From NCBI GenBank assembly GCA_033485155.1, contig JAWQJJ010000001.1, positions 545,448 through 609,447 of the forward strand: DNA of 64,000 nt. Direction: 5' to 3'. This DNA is from Methanomassiliicoccus sp. (GTDB taxonomy: Archaea > Thermoplasmatota > Thermoplasmata > Methanomassiliicoccales > Methanomassiliicoccaceae). The first letter of the stretch is position 1. The number at the start of each line of letters is the position of its first letter. Shown here one piece after another: positions 9,116-17,361 of this stretch. The position numbers and the translations under genes are program-made. The notes beneath the pieces are model-generated. The model was given only the letters and a program-made list of their open reading frames with translations. It was not told the origin of the DNA and did not search any database.

Positions 9116-9688
9116 ATGACCAAGACCGCTCGCGGGAAGGGGATGCCCCCCGTCGCTCTGCCCATCTGCCTGTTGGGAGCTAACGTCGGTGGACGACCGA
9201 ACTACTGTACTATCGCTTGGTTCACCATGATGGACGATGAGCCGCCGACCATCGGGCTGGTGACTGGCAAGGACCGGAAAACGAAGGACGGCATAATCGA
9301 GAACCGTACCTTCAGCGTCAGCCTGCCCAGCGCAGACATGGCCGTTCCGGTGGACTACGTCGGCATCACCTCCGGCAGGGAGCAGGACAAATCGAGAGTG
9401 TTCCGCTCGTTCTACGGGAAGCTGAAGACCGCTCCGATGGTGGAGGAATGCCCCTTGACGATGGAGTGCGAGCTGAAGCGGATAGTCGACCTGGAGGGAA
9501 CGGACCTGATCATCGGCGAGATCGTCGAGGTCTACGCCGACGATGGAGTGTACCACGGCCAGGAACCGGACCCCATAGTCCTGGATCCCCTGATGTACCT
9601 GTCATCGGCCGCCGCCTATCACCGGCTGGGGGCAAGGGTGGCGGACGCGTTCAAGGTCGGGAAAACGTACTTGAAGGAAAAGTCATAG
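9116..9688 (+). CDS. Flavin reductase-like FMN-binding protein (flavoredoxin family)
   Basis: The 190-residue protein fits the flavin-reductase-like split-barrel fold: PVALPICLLGANVGGRPNYCTIAWFT at the N-terminus, PPTIGLVTGKDRKTKDGI, and ENRTFSVSLPS, which is the usual FMN-binding order. Methanogen members are FMN proteins that shuttle electrons and are often called flavoredoxins or iron-sulfur flavoprotein partners. The ATG at 9116 follows an AT-rich stretch (TTAAGATATGATATC) that could hold a TATA box with almost no leader. It is a single gene, divergent from the oxidoreductase operon. Confidence 0.82.
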   Translation: MTKTARGKGMPPVALPICLLGANVGGRPNYCTIAWFTMMDDEPPTIGLVTGKDRKTKDGIIENRTFSVSLPSADMAVPVDYVGITSGREQDKSRVFRSFYGKLKTAPMVEECPLTMECELKRIVDLEGTDLIIGEIVEVYADDGVYHGQEPDPIVLDPLMYLSSAAAYHRLGARVADAFKVGKTYLKEKS

Positions 9689-9747
9689 GGTGCGCTCCCC
9701 GGAATAATGTAATAGAGGGGCCGGGGGCTCACCGGCAAAGACAATGC

Positions 9748-9966
9748 TTACAGGCTGGTCTTGACCAGGTAGTAGGACACGGCATTGTTGTTCTTGTGCT
9801 TCTTGGCCACTCCCATCTTCTCCAATTCCGCCAACGCGTTCATGCACTGGGCCTTGGGCAGCTTGGACATGGAGGTCACCTTCTCGGCGCTGACGGCCTT
9901 GTCCTCGGAGACGATGCCCCCGTTCTTCATGGAATTGAATAGTTTCTCAACTTGAGGCGTTACCAT
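9748..9966 (-). CDS. Small winged-helix-like protein
   Basis: This predicted 72-residue protein (MVTPQVEKLFNS...) has a helix-rich pattern, SMSKLPKAQCMNALAELEKMGVAKKHKNN, that looks like a recognition helix and wing of a small winged-helix DNA-binding domain ending in YYLVKTSL. The ATG at 9966 is preferred over one at 10101, because the extra 45 residues have no protein-like character and that segment is AT-rich promoter-like DNA. The neighbours are single genes on the other strand. Its target is unknown. Confidence 0.6.
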   Translation of the reverse strand: MVTPQVEKLFNSMKNGGIVSEDKAVSAEKVTSMSKLPKAQCMNALAELEKMGVAKKHKNNNAVSYYLVKTSL

Positions 9967-10144
9967 AAAACCGGGGAATGAAAGGGCCACTAAATACATT
10001 TCGGTCTGCCGATAAAATTTTAAAAATCTGATAATGCATGAACGGAATGAGCGTCCAGCGTCAGTGCGGGGAAGATGCGTCCTGGAGTTCGCCCGGAGCA
10101 CCTGTTAAATAGCCCGTAACGCCAAATCGAAGTGAGGAGTACGC

Positions 10145-10564
10145 GTGTCGATGACGAGCAAGGCGAGAACCGACAAGATCGTAAGGTCGGAGGACGAATG
10201 GCGGAGACTGCTGACGCCAGTGCAGTTCGGGATCCTGCGCAAGGAGGGTACCGAGCCCGCTTTCCAGAACGAGTACTGGGATAATCATGAGGAGGGGACT
10301 TACAAGTGCGCGGGCTGCGGCCTGCCGTTGTTCTCTTCTCGGGACAAGTTCGAGTCGGGCACCGGCTGGCCCAGCTTCACCCGCCCCCTTGCCGATGACG
10401 TTGTGGAGTTCGAGCCGGATAACAAGTTTGGCATGAGGCGTACCGCGGTGAAGTGCGCGCGGTGCGATGGCCATCTCGGCCACGTGTTCGACGACGGTCC
10501 ACCTCCTGCCCGCACTCGCTACTGCATGAACTCGGGATCGCTAGAGTTCGAGCCAGAGCGGTGA
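10145..10564 (+). CDS. msrB: Peptide-methionine (R)-S-oxide reductase MsrB
   Basis: A 139-residue MsrB that reduces methionine-R-sulfoxide in proteins. It has the two zinc-binding pairs, YKCAGCGLPLF and VKCARCDGHLGHVF, the GTGWPSF signature, and the catalytic cysteine in RYCMNSGSLEF. The GTG at 10145 is chosen because GAGGAG ends 5 nt before it; the ATG two codons later is the alternative. The last 46 bp overlap the end of the convergent phosphatase gene. A TATA-like TTAAAT lies about 40 nt upstream. Confidence 0.93.
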   Translation: MSMTSKARTDKIVRSEDEWRRLLTPVQFGILRKEGTEPAFQNEYWDNHEEGTYKCAGCGLPLFSSRDKFESGTGWPSFTRPLADDVVEFEPDNKFGMRRTAVKCARCDGHLGHVFDDGPPPARTRYCMNSGSLEFEPER

Positions 10565-11199
10565 CCGGGGGGAGGGAAGAGCGCGCCGGCGACCTCCCGC
10601 AGGTCAGTGAAGGTGCGGTGCTGACGTCCCTTGCGCCCGAGCATGGTATCGAGACGCGATCCACGCACGGCGAAGGCGAGGTCGGCGGATAGCGCGGCCC
10701 ACAGATCGGAGGTGCCGTCGCCGATGTACACCACCCGGCGGCCCAGGGCCCGCTCCGTCAGCACTTTGTCCTCCTTGAAGTTACTCGCCCCCGGGTTCCT
10801 CAGGGGAGGGAAGCGGAAGCGAACGCCGTGTCCCTCATCGGTCACCTCCGGAGCGACGATCTCGACCGAACTCCAGCCGACGGCCGCCATGAAGTGCCGG
10901 ATGTAGAAGTCCATTCCTGCGCTGGTGATAGTGAAGGTGGCATCATGGGCGATGCACCCCTCGATTAGGTCATCGAGCCCGGGGCGGGGGACGACCACCT
11001 GGTCGAGCTCCGTCAGCATGGCGTCGCGGGAGATGGAGATCATCTCAAACTGCATCCCCATGCTCTGCTCGATGGTGACCTTTCCCTGCTCCAGAAGGCG
11101 CTCGACAGCCCTCCAGTCTCCTGCGGCGTGGTGGTCCAGGATATACTCGGCGGTGTCGATGAGGGTGATGGTGCCATCGAAGTCGCAGAGCACGCTCAT
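10519..11199 (-). CDS. HAD-family phosphatase, MtnX/ThrH-like
   Basis: This 226-residue hydrolase has HAD motif I CDFDGTITLIDT right at the N-terminus, motif II in FTITSAG, the lysine in FKEDKVL and motif III/IV in VVYIGDGTSDLWAA. The pattern is closest to the MtnX/phosphoserine-phosphatase-like branch that dephosphorylates small phosphoesters; the real substrate is unknown. The ATG at 11199 places motif I at the usual distance. An ATG at 11241 would add 14 glycine-rich residues and cannot be excluded. It converges on msrB with a 46-bp overlap. Confidence 0.8.
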   Translation of the reverse strand: MSVLCDFDGTITLIDTAEYILDHHAAGDWRAVERLLEQGKVTIEQSMGMQFEMISISRDAMLTELDQVVVPRPGLDDLIEGCIAHDATFTITSAGMDFYIRHFMAAVGWSSVEIVAPEVTDEGHGVRFRFPPLRNPGASNFKEDKVLTERALGRRVVYIGDGTSDLWAALSADLAFAVRGSRLDTMLGRKGRQHRTFTDLREVAGALFPPPGHRSGSNSSDPEFMQ

Positions 11200-11362
11200 C
11201 CCGCCAGGGCGATCATCCCCCGGCCCTCCATCCGAACCCATCGGCCCCCTATCCAGGTCACCGCTAATAAAGATTGGACATCTGCGGTTGGTCGAAGGCC
11301 GAGGGCTGGGACGAACGACCCTTAATTACTACCTCTACCAGTAATTTCTTCGAGGGATCCGC

Positions 11363-12727
11363 TTGTTGATCAAGAAGGTCAAGGCCGAGGGATTGGCTCA
11401 CCTCTCGTACCTGGTGGGCTCGGACGGTAGGGCCGCGGTGATCGACCCCCGCCGCGATTGCCATGTGTACCTGGATATCGCCGACGGGGAGAAGCTGAGG
11501 ATCACGCACATCCTAGAAACGCACCGCAACGAGGACTACGTGACCGGCTCGCGGGAGCTGGCCTCGATGACCGGAGCGGCCATACTTCACGGCGATAACG
11601 CATTCGGCTACGGTCAGCCGGTCCGGGAGGGCGACACGATCGACCTCGGTCAGGCGGTTCTCAAGGCCCTTGCCACTCCCGGGCATACTCTCGACAGCAT
11701 GTCCTATGTTCTCTACGACCGCTCGGCCGGACCCCAGCCGGTAGGGGTGTTCACGGGGGACGCCCTGTTCGTGGGTGAGGTCGGGCGGACCGATCTCTTC
11801 GGCGAGGAGCGCATCGGGCAGATGGCGCCCCTGCTGTTCGATTCTCTGCACGACAAGCTCCTCTCCCTGGGGGAGGGGACCATAATCTATCCGGCCCACG
11901 GAGCGGGCTCTGCCTGCGGAGGTAGCATATCTGATCGCGAGGAAAGCACCATCGGCCTGGAGATGGCTCAAAACAAAGCTCTCACGATCGGGAGCAGGGA
12001 AGCGTTCGTGGCCATGAAGAAGGCGGAGGTGATGGAGAAGCCGTACTACTTCGCCCGGATGGAGGAGATCAACCTGGCCGGGCAGCCGGTGCTGGGCTCC
12101 CTGCCCCGTCCACCCCAGCTGTCTCCCGGGGAGTTCGAGCGGCTCATTGGCGCCGGAGCGGCGGTCCTGGACGTTCGGGCCCCCACCTCCTTTGCCGGCG
12201 GCCACATTGAAGGTTCTGTCAGCATCCCCCGGGAGGTCCTGCCCAGTTACGCAGGATGGGTCCTCGAGTACGGCAGGCCGATCGTGCTGGTCACCGACGG
12301 TCCGGAGGAGGTGTCCGAGGTCGTGCGCATGCTGATACGCATCGGCTATGACGATATCATCGGTCACCTGGGGGAGGGGATGGAGGGGTGGGCCAAGAGA
12401 GGGCTGCCGATAGCAAGCTTCCCCCTTGTCACCCCGACAGAGCTCCATGGCATGCTTGGCCGGGAAGAGAACATCCTAGTCCTCGACGTGCGCACGGAGA
12501 AGGAGTGGAGGGCGGAGCGGGTGGAACGTTCGATGCACATCTTCGCCGGTTACCTCAGGGACCGTATCGACGAGGTCCCTCGGGGTACGAGGGTGGCGGT
12601 GATGTGCTCGTCCGGTCTGAGGGGAAGCCTGGGAGCGGGCATTTTGCAGGATGCCGGCTATGAGGTGCTCAATATTCTGGGAGGGACAGGAGGGTGGAAG
12701 AAGGCGGGCTTGCCATTGGAGAAATGA
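11363..12727 (+). CDS. Metallo-beta-lactamase fold / double rhodanese fusion (persulfide dioxygenase-like)
   Basis: The 454-residue protein has an ETHE1-like metallo-beta-lactamase domain (about residues 1-235) followed by two rhodanese domains. The canonical THxHxDH is replaced by ETHRNEDYVTGS, a known variant branch, while ATPGHTLDSMSY, TGDALFVGEVGRTD and YPAHGAGSACGG are kept. The first rhodanese (LDVRAPTSFAGGHIEGS) has VTDGPEE where the active-site cysteine should be and is probably inactive. The second keeps the cysteine in MCSSGLRGS. A role in persulfide or thiosulfate handling is inferred. Translation starts at TTG (11363 or 11366) behind GAGGGA. Confidence 0.82.
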   Translation: MLIKKVKAEGLAHLSYLVGSDGRAAVIDPRRDCHVYLDIADGEKLRITHILETHRNEDYVTGSRELASMTGAAILHGDNAFGYGQPVREGDTIDLGQAVLKALATPGHTLDSMSYVLYDRSAGPQPVGVFTGDALFVGEVGRTDLFGEERIGQMAPLLFDSLHDKLLSLGEGTIIYPAHGAGSACGGSISDREESTIGLEMAQNKALTIGSREAFVAMKKAEVMEKPYYFARMEEINLAGQPVLGSLPRPPQLSPGEFERLIGAGAAVLDVRAPTSFAGGHIEGSVSIPREVLPSYAGWVLEYGRPIVLVTDGPEEVSEVVRMLIRIGYDDIIGHLGEGMEGWAKRGLPIASFPLVTPTELHGMLGREENILVLDVRTEKEWRAERVERSMHIFAGYLRDRIDEVPRGTRVAVMCSSGLRGSLGAGILQDAGYEVLNILGGTGGWKKAGLPLEK

Positions 12728-12949
12728 GAAAGTGTGCTCCGAGCTAGCATGTTTCACTTAAGTTTATTTATGAAGTGTAAGGGGCATGCTTAAAATCGAA
12801 AAAAAATGGCAATATTTGGTCATTATAATCATCATTCTCGTAACAATGTTCTATTTAACAGCCTTTAGAAACAAAATATGTAACATTGTTGCGGTTTCTA
12901 AACAACAAGGATTAAATATTGTAAAACCAGTTAAGAAAATAGGGATTAT
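12728..12949 (+). promoter_or_regulatory. AT-rich leader/promoter region of the methyltransferase gene
   Basis: This 222-bp gap is strikingly AT-rich (roughly 12760-12950) against high-GC neighbours. It contains TTTATTTAT near 12763, a good TATA candidate, and long A/T runs up to the start codon at 12950. If that TATA is used, the transcript has a leader of about 150 nt. An open frame beginning at 12786 looks hydrophobic only because the DNA is AT-rich. No repeat or clear hairpin was found. Confidence 0.5.
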
Positions 12950-14065
12950 ATGGGCTACGAGGAAATATTTCCGCCATATGACATGGAGTGGCATGCGCAT
13001 GCCACCAAGCGCTTTGCGAATCCCTTCGTTGACAACAAGTATGACAGGGTAGATGTTGACCCGGTCATGCTGTCCCATGCGGCTATCGCATGCGGTTACA
13101 CGATTAGGGATTTCTACGAGAAGCCTGAGCTGGGCATACACTGCCTGGCCTACATCTACCAGATGTACGACCTGCTACCGGTCACTCACTGGTTCTACTC
13201 GACCCCTTGGCTCAAGGAGCTGGGGATGGAGCTGACCCAGAAGGACACCCTTCCTCCAATCGCCGAGACTCCCATCATCAGCGAGCCCGGCCAGGTGGAT
13301 GACCTTGAGGTGCCCGACGAGAAGGCCATCAGGAACGGTTACACCTACCCGCAGTACCAGAGGCTGTACTCTTACGTCCAGAAGAACCTACCGCAGACCT
13401 TCGTCCCGATCGCTTACGGTTTCGATCCGGTCGGAGAGGCCTCCCACATCTGCGGCGTCGAGAACTTCATCATGTGGACCTTCACTGAGCCCGAGGCGGC
13501 CCAGAAGCTGCTGAAGAAGTTCACCGACACCGCCATCGAGGGCGCGCTGTGCACCGCTAAGGACTATGGCATGGCCATGCTCGTCCTGGGTTCCGTCCTG
13601 GCGAACAACGATATCTTCTCTGACGAGGCTGTCCGTGAGTACTCCGTCAACAACATGCGGTACTACATCGACAAGTGCTTCAGGGGAGGCGCTGGCCCGC
13701 AGATCTTCTACCACTGCTGCGGTAACCACGAGACCGACTACAAGGAGTTCCACAACCTTATCTGGTCCCCCTTCACCGTGTTCCACATCGGGTACAAGGG
13801 CCGTGAGGTCTTCCCGACCGAACTGCTGAAGAAGGAGTTCGGGAACAAGGCCACCATCATGGGCTCGGTCGACACCAAGCTGATGATCAACCCCAACCCG
13901 AAGGCGGTTTACGATCAGGCTGCGGCCTCCGTTAAGGCTGGACGCGACAGCCCCAGGGGATACATCCTGGGCTGCGCTTGCGAATGCCCCATGTACACGC
14001 TCCCCGGCAACATCCTGGCCATGACCAGGGCGGCTGCGGACCACGGGACGTATGGGAAGTTCTGA
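12950..14065 (+). CDS. Uroporphyrinogen-decarboxylase-like corrinoid methyltransferase (MtaA/MtbA/CmuA family)
   Basis: This 371-residue protein belongs to the URO-D superfamily branch that moves methyl groups from corrinoid proteins to a thiol such as coenzyme M. The metal-binding set is visible: H255 and C257 in YHCCGN and a C-terminal cysteine cluster at 342, 344 and 346 in GCACECP, matching the HxC...C zinc ligands of MtaA (H237, C239, C316 in Methanosarcina). It differs enough from MtaA that the methyl donor is uncertain. A zinc-ribbon gene follows after 10 bp and a terminator after that, forming a two-gene unit without its own corrinoid protein. Confidence 0.8.
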   Translation: MGYEEIFPPYDMEWHAHATKRFANPFVDNKYDRVDVDPVMLSHAAIACGYTIRDFYEKPELGIHCLAYIYQMYDLLPVTHWFYSTPWLKELGMELTQKDTLPPIAETPIISEPGQVDDLEVPDEKAIRNGYTYPQYQRLYSYVQKNLPQTFVPIAYGFDPVGEASHICGVENFIMWTFTEPEAAQKLLKKFTDTAIEGALCTAKDYGMAMLVLGSVLANNDIFSDEAVREYSVNNMRYYIDKCFRGGAGPQIFYHCCGNHETDYKEFHNLIWSPFTVFHIGYKGREVFPTELLKKEFGNKATIMGSVDTKLMINPNPKAVYDQAAASVKAGRDSPRGYILGCACECPMYTLPGNILAMTRAAADHGTYGKF

Positions 14066-14075
14066 GGTGAGCCAA

Positions 14076-14522
14076 ATGGATGCAAAGTTCTCTGCTAACG
14101 CCAAGGACCTGCTGGGGAAGAGGGGCCTGAAGGAGGCCGATGTCGCGGACGTCATCAAGACCGCGGAGACCTCCCACAGGAAGATCACCGACGGTAAGGT
14201 CAGCATCGCCAAGAAGCGCATCGGCGAGGTCACCATCTACGCCGTCTACGACAGCCACGGCAACGTCGAGTCCGCATACTCTCACCGCATGGTGCTGGGC
14301 GAGCCTGTGAAGACCACCGACGAGCCCGAGGTCACCAAGTGGGAGTGCGTGCACTGCAAGGAGAAGGCTATCGCTGGGACCGTCAACATGACCTATATGG
14401 GCATCACCAGGTCCGGACCGGCGGTCGTCTGCCAGAAGTGCGGCGACTCCTGGGTCGAGGAATACCTCGCCACCAAGACCATCGCGGCGGCCGAAGGGCT
14501 GTTCGAGAAGAAGAAGGCGTAA
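14076..14522 (+). CDS. Zinc-ribbon protein partnered with the methyltransferase
   Basis: This is a 148-residue protein of unknown function. Residues 1-85 form a predicted alpha/beta domain (LLGKRGLKEADVADVIKTAE, GEVTIYAVYDSHGNVESAYSHRM), and the rest holds two CxxC pairs, CVHCKEK and CQKCGDSW, typical of a zinc ribbon. The start at 14076 is supported by GAGGTGA five bases before it. Its position directly behind the URO-D-like methyltransferase suggests a partner in methyl transfer, metal delivery or redox protection of that enzyme. The functional link is inferred from position only. Confidence 0.75.
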   Translation: MDAKFSANAKDLLGKRGLKEADVADVIKTAETSHRKITDGKVSIAKKRIGEVTIYAVYDSHGNVESAYSHRMVLGEPVKTTDEPEVTKWECVHCKEKAIAGTVNMTYMGITRSGPAVVCQKCGDSWVEEYLATKTIAAAEGLFEKKKA

Positions 14523-14532
14523 ACCTCTTTCG

Positions 14533-14565
14533 GCCGCACTGCGGCCCCTTTCAATATTTTTCTTT
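14533..14565 (+). terminator. Hairpin plus T-tract terminator
   Basis: GGCCGC (14533-14538) and GCGGCC (14542-14547) form a 6-bp stem with a 3-nt loop, followed by a T-rich run (TTTCAATATTTTTCTTT). It lies 10 bp after the stop of the zinc-ribbon gene and closes the methyltransferase cassette. Confidence 0.7.
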
Positions 14566-14637
14566 ATACGCTAAGCAAGCCACACGCGATTTTCAGCAAC
14601 ACATAATTAGCCAGAACCGATTGAGGTTAGCGGACCG

Positions 14638-16020
14638 GTGACGATAATGATAGAGAACCTAGGGGAGAGCAGCAGCCTGTGCCCGGAGTGCCTTAAGGTC
14701 ATCCCGGCGGTCAAGTATGCCGAGAACGACAATGTGTACCTGGAGAAGACCTGCCCGGAGCACGGCAAGTATAAGGTATTGATCTGGAGGGGATTGGCCG
14801 ATTATAAGTCGATGAAGGCCTACGCCTGCGTGCCGTCCAGGCCGGAAAAGTATATCGTCACCAAGAAGGCCACCTGCCCCATTGACTGTGGACTGTGCCA
14901 GGACCACACACAGCACACCTGCCTGGTGGTCCTCGAGGTCACCAACGACTGCAACCTGAAGTGCCCCATCTGCTTTGCCTCGGCCAACGAGCGCTATCAC
15001 TTCAACCCCACCATGGATCAGATAAGAAGCATGTTCCAGACCACGCTAGACTATGTGAACAGTCCTACCTGTATCCAGATCAGTGGCGGGGAGCCCACCA
15101 TCCGCGACGACCTGCCCGATATCATCAAGCTGGGCAAGTCGATGGGCATCGATTACATCGAGGTCAACACCAACGCGGTGCGCTTCGCCCAGGATAAGGA
15201 GTTCCTCCTGGCCTGCAAGGAGGCGGGAATGGACTCCCTATATTTCTCCTTCGACGGCCTCACTTCTGATGTCTACATGAAGACCTGCGGAAAGGATCTC
15301 CTCGCAACGAAGCTCCAGGCCATAAAAAACTGCCAGGAACTGGGGATCGGGGTGACGCTGGTCACAGTGGTCTCTCCGGACATCAACCTGCATCAGATCG
15401 GGGACATCATCAACTTCGCCAAGAAGAACGTGCCTACGGTTAAGGGGATTCACTTCCAACCTCTCAGTTATTTCGGCCGCTATCCCATTGTCCCCAAGGA
15501 CGAGAACCGAACGGTGCTTCCTGATCTGCTCAAGGAGATCGAGAAGCAGACCAAGGGCGAGCTGCGAGTGGACAACTTCATTCCCACCTCCTGCACCAAC
15601 GTCCACTGCGACGTGAAATCCATGTCAGTCATCATGGAGGACGGCTCCCTCTTCCCCCTTACTCACAGAGCCATGGGGCCGCCCAAGGACACCTGCTGCG
15701 TGGCCACTAAGACGAGGAAGGAGATCAGCGACCTATGGCGGTACATCGATGAGAGCCTGGGCAATGATGGGGGCGAGGCCAAAGGGTCCTGGGATGAGTT
15801 CATCCAGAGAGCCCGGACGAACTACCTGACGATCTCCAGCATGCCCTTCCAGGACGTATGGAATGTGGACACCGATCGGCTGAAGGGATGCTGCATCCAT
15901 ACCGTGACCCCGGATGGCAAGCTCATTCCCTTCTGCCTGTTCAACATAAACAGCGTGCATGGCAAGACCCTCTATCGCCACGAGATCCTGGAGAAGTATG
16001 CCAAGTGGGGCTCGTCTTAG
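14638..16020 (+). CDS. Radical SAM protein, Tes (tetraether lipid synthase)-like
   Basis: The 460-residue protein has an N-terminal rubredoxin-like zinc site (CPECLK... CPEHGKY), an auxiliary-cluster motif CPIDCGLCQDH near residue 80, the radical SAM cluster CNLKCPIC near residue 104, SGGEPTIRDD, and more cysteines in the C-terminal third (SCTNVHCDV, KDTCCV, GCCIHTV, IPFCLF). This order matches the MJ0619/Tes group, which joins lipid tails to make tetraether lipids. Related enzymes in the group have other substrates, so the assignment is probable, not certain. The GTG at 14638 follows GAGGTTAG; an ATG lies three codons on. It is a single gene between two terminators. Confidence 0.72.
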   Translation: MTIMIENLGESSSLCPECLKVIPAVKYAENDNVYLEKTCPEHGKYKVLIWRGLADYKSMKAYACVPSRPEKYIVTKKATCPIDCGLCQDHTQHTCLVVLEVTNDCNLKCPICFASANERYHFNPTMDQIRSMFQTTLDYVNSPTCIQISGGEPTIRDDLPDIIKLGKSMGIDYIEVNTNAVRFAQDKEFLLACKEAGMDSLYFSFDGLTSDVYMKTCGKDLLATKLQAIKNCQELGIGVTLVTVVSPDINLHQIGDIINFAKKNVPTVKGIHFQPLSYFGRYPIVPKDENRTVLPDLLKEIEKQTKGELRVDNFIPTSCTNVHCDVKSMSVIMEDGSLFPLTHRAMGPPKDTCCVATKTRKEISDLWRYIDESLGNDGGEAKGSWDEFIQRARTNYLTISSMPFQDVWNVDTDRLKGCCIHTVTPDGKLIPFCLFNINSVHGKTLYRHEILEKYAKWGSS

Positions 16021-16055
16021 GCGTCCGGCAGGACGCCTGAATTTTTAAAATTTTG
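16019..16055. terminator. Bidirectional terminator hairpin
   Basis: AGGCGTCC (16019-16026) and GGACGCCT (16031-16038) form an 8-bp stem with loop GGCA. It is followed by ATTTTTAAAATTTT, which is T-rich on both strands. It lies between the convergent radical SAM gene and the zinc-finger gene and can serve both. Confidence 0.75.
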
Positions 16056-16070
16056 AAGGAGGGCGGCGGC

Positions 16071-16376
16071 TCACCGCGTGCCCTTCTTCCCCACACTCTT
16101 GTTGTAGTTGGAAACGATGTTATTCATGTAGTCGGCCAGGAGCTTCTGGCGTTCCCAATCCTTGGTCAGGGGGCCCTCCAGGGGGAACTCGGAGTCGCAC
16201 CTGAGGCAACGGGCGAGCTGACACCCGAAAGCGCCCTTCCGGCAACCCTTGCAGGCTATGGCCCTCGACTGGAAGAGGGAGAACTCGAGGCCGCAGTTGG
16301 GACACTTGATCTTCTTCGTGGTCTTGAGGAGGGCAGGGGTCACTCCCATCTCCTTCATGTGCTCTGTCAATACCAT
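16071..16376 (-). CDS. Small multi-zinc-finger protein
   Basis: This is a 101-residue protein with three cysteine pairs: CPNCGLEF, CKGCRKG with a further CQLARC, and CLRCDSEF, then a basic helical tail (NNIVSNYNKSVGKKGTR). The pattern suggests two tandem zinc ribbons and nucleic-acid or protein binding. No family is recognised. It lies 61 bp downstream of the DUF169 gene on the same strand and may share its transcript. Confidence 0.65.
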   Translation of the reverse strand: MVLTEHMKEMGVTPALLKTTKKIKCPNCGLEFSLFQSRAIACKGCRKGAFGCQLARCLRCDSEFPLEGPLTKDWERQKLLADYMNNIVSNYNKSVGKKGTR

Positions 16377-16437
16377 CTCATTGCCTCTCCATCCTATATG
16401 GTCTGAATGTAAAAAGCCTTTCTGGTCGCCCCGTCCA

Positions 16438-17214
16438 TCATTGGTCCAGCTCGACCTCTCTGGGCTCCATGGAAGGCGGGAAGATCGCCGGCCACCGCAG
16501 GAATGGCTTGTACGGATAGGATGCTGTTCCTTCGGTCTCCCTTAGTCCCTCCATCAGCTCCTCGATCCTGGGGGCGGGGAACGCCACCACGACCTCGGAC
16601 TCCTGTACCAGGCCGTAGGCGCGGTCGCCCATGCACGGCACGTCCACGGTGACCGCCCCCGCGTCTACCGCCCTGGCGATGGCCGAGCACAGCGAGGCTT
16701 GTCCGGTCATGCGTACCGATACGACTTCCCCTCGGGCGTAGGCGAAGGCGATGACCAGACGAAGCGCCCGCGCCGGGCTCATGTACATCACGATAACATC
16801 AGGGTCGAAGGGCACAATGTCCAGCGGGGCCATGATCACTCCGGAGAACCGCTTGCCGGCATTGCCCAGCATGTACATGTTCTCGTGTAGGCGCCTGGCC
16901 GCCTCTACATTCTGGGTGAATGGCAGGTTGAGGTCACCCTCCGACAGTCGTTCCGGCGTGCGGACGAGGCCGAGGCAGGCCGCCCCCCACAGGCATTTGG
17001 TCCCCTGGCTCGACGCGCCCACCAGACCCTCCGCGCGGTTGTAGCGGGCAATGGCGGCCATGTGGCAGGGGGTGGTATCGGTGAGCAGCCGGGCATCACG
17101 ATAGTCCAACAGTTCCCTCGGTTTCTCCAGCAGCTTCACTCCGACAGGGTAGGCCGGCAGGCACACCTTGTTGCGCAGCTCCTCAGTAATGGCCTTCCAA
17201 TTATGGCCGGGCAT
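16438..17214 (-). CDS. DUF169 family protein
   Basis: This 258-residue protein shows the DUF169 pattern: LPAYPVGVKLL at the start, the cysteine in TPCHMAAIARYNR, GTKCLWGAACLGL, and a C-terminal CSAIARAVDAGAVTVDVPCMGDRAYGLVQESEVVVAFP. DUF169 proteins are common in methanogens and anaerobes, often near corrinoid or methyltransferase genes, and their biochemical role is unknown. The conserved cysteines suggest a metal, cluster or corrinoid-related function, but this is inference. The start is the only ATG matching the family N-terminus and follows GAAGAGG. Confidence 0.8.
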   Translation of the reverse strand: MPGHNWKAITEELRNKVCLPAYPVGVKLLEKPRELLDYRDARLLTDTTPCHMAAIARYNRAEGLVGASSQGTKCLWGAACLGLVRTPERLSEGDLNLPFTQNVEAARRLHENMYMLGNAGKRFSGVIMAPLDIVPFDPDVIVMYMSPARALRLVIAFAYARGEVVSVRMTGQASLCSAIARAVDAGAVTVDVPCMGDRAYGLVQESEVVVAFPAPRIEELMEGLRETEGTASYPYKPFLRWPAIFPPSMEPREVELDQ

Positions 17215-17361
17215 CGCCTCTTCATCGCCTTCCCATGTCTTTAGATTGTTGTTGGAAGCAGCGTTGATGGGCGAGAGTTTATTTCCCGAAAAACACCTGG
17301 GGGGCCCGGATATTTAAAAGGGACGTCCGGAGGAAGGACCGGGCGAAGGAGGATGCACATC

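Noticed and set aside
12786..13052. An 88-codon frame with a hydrophobic start upstream of the methyltransferase
   Set aside because: The hydrophobic stretch comes from AT-rich DNA (Ile/Leu/Phe codons), and the second half is a shadow of the methyltransferase gene.
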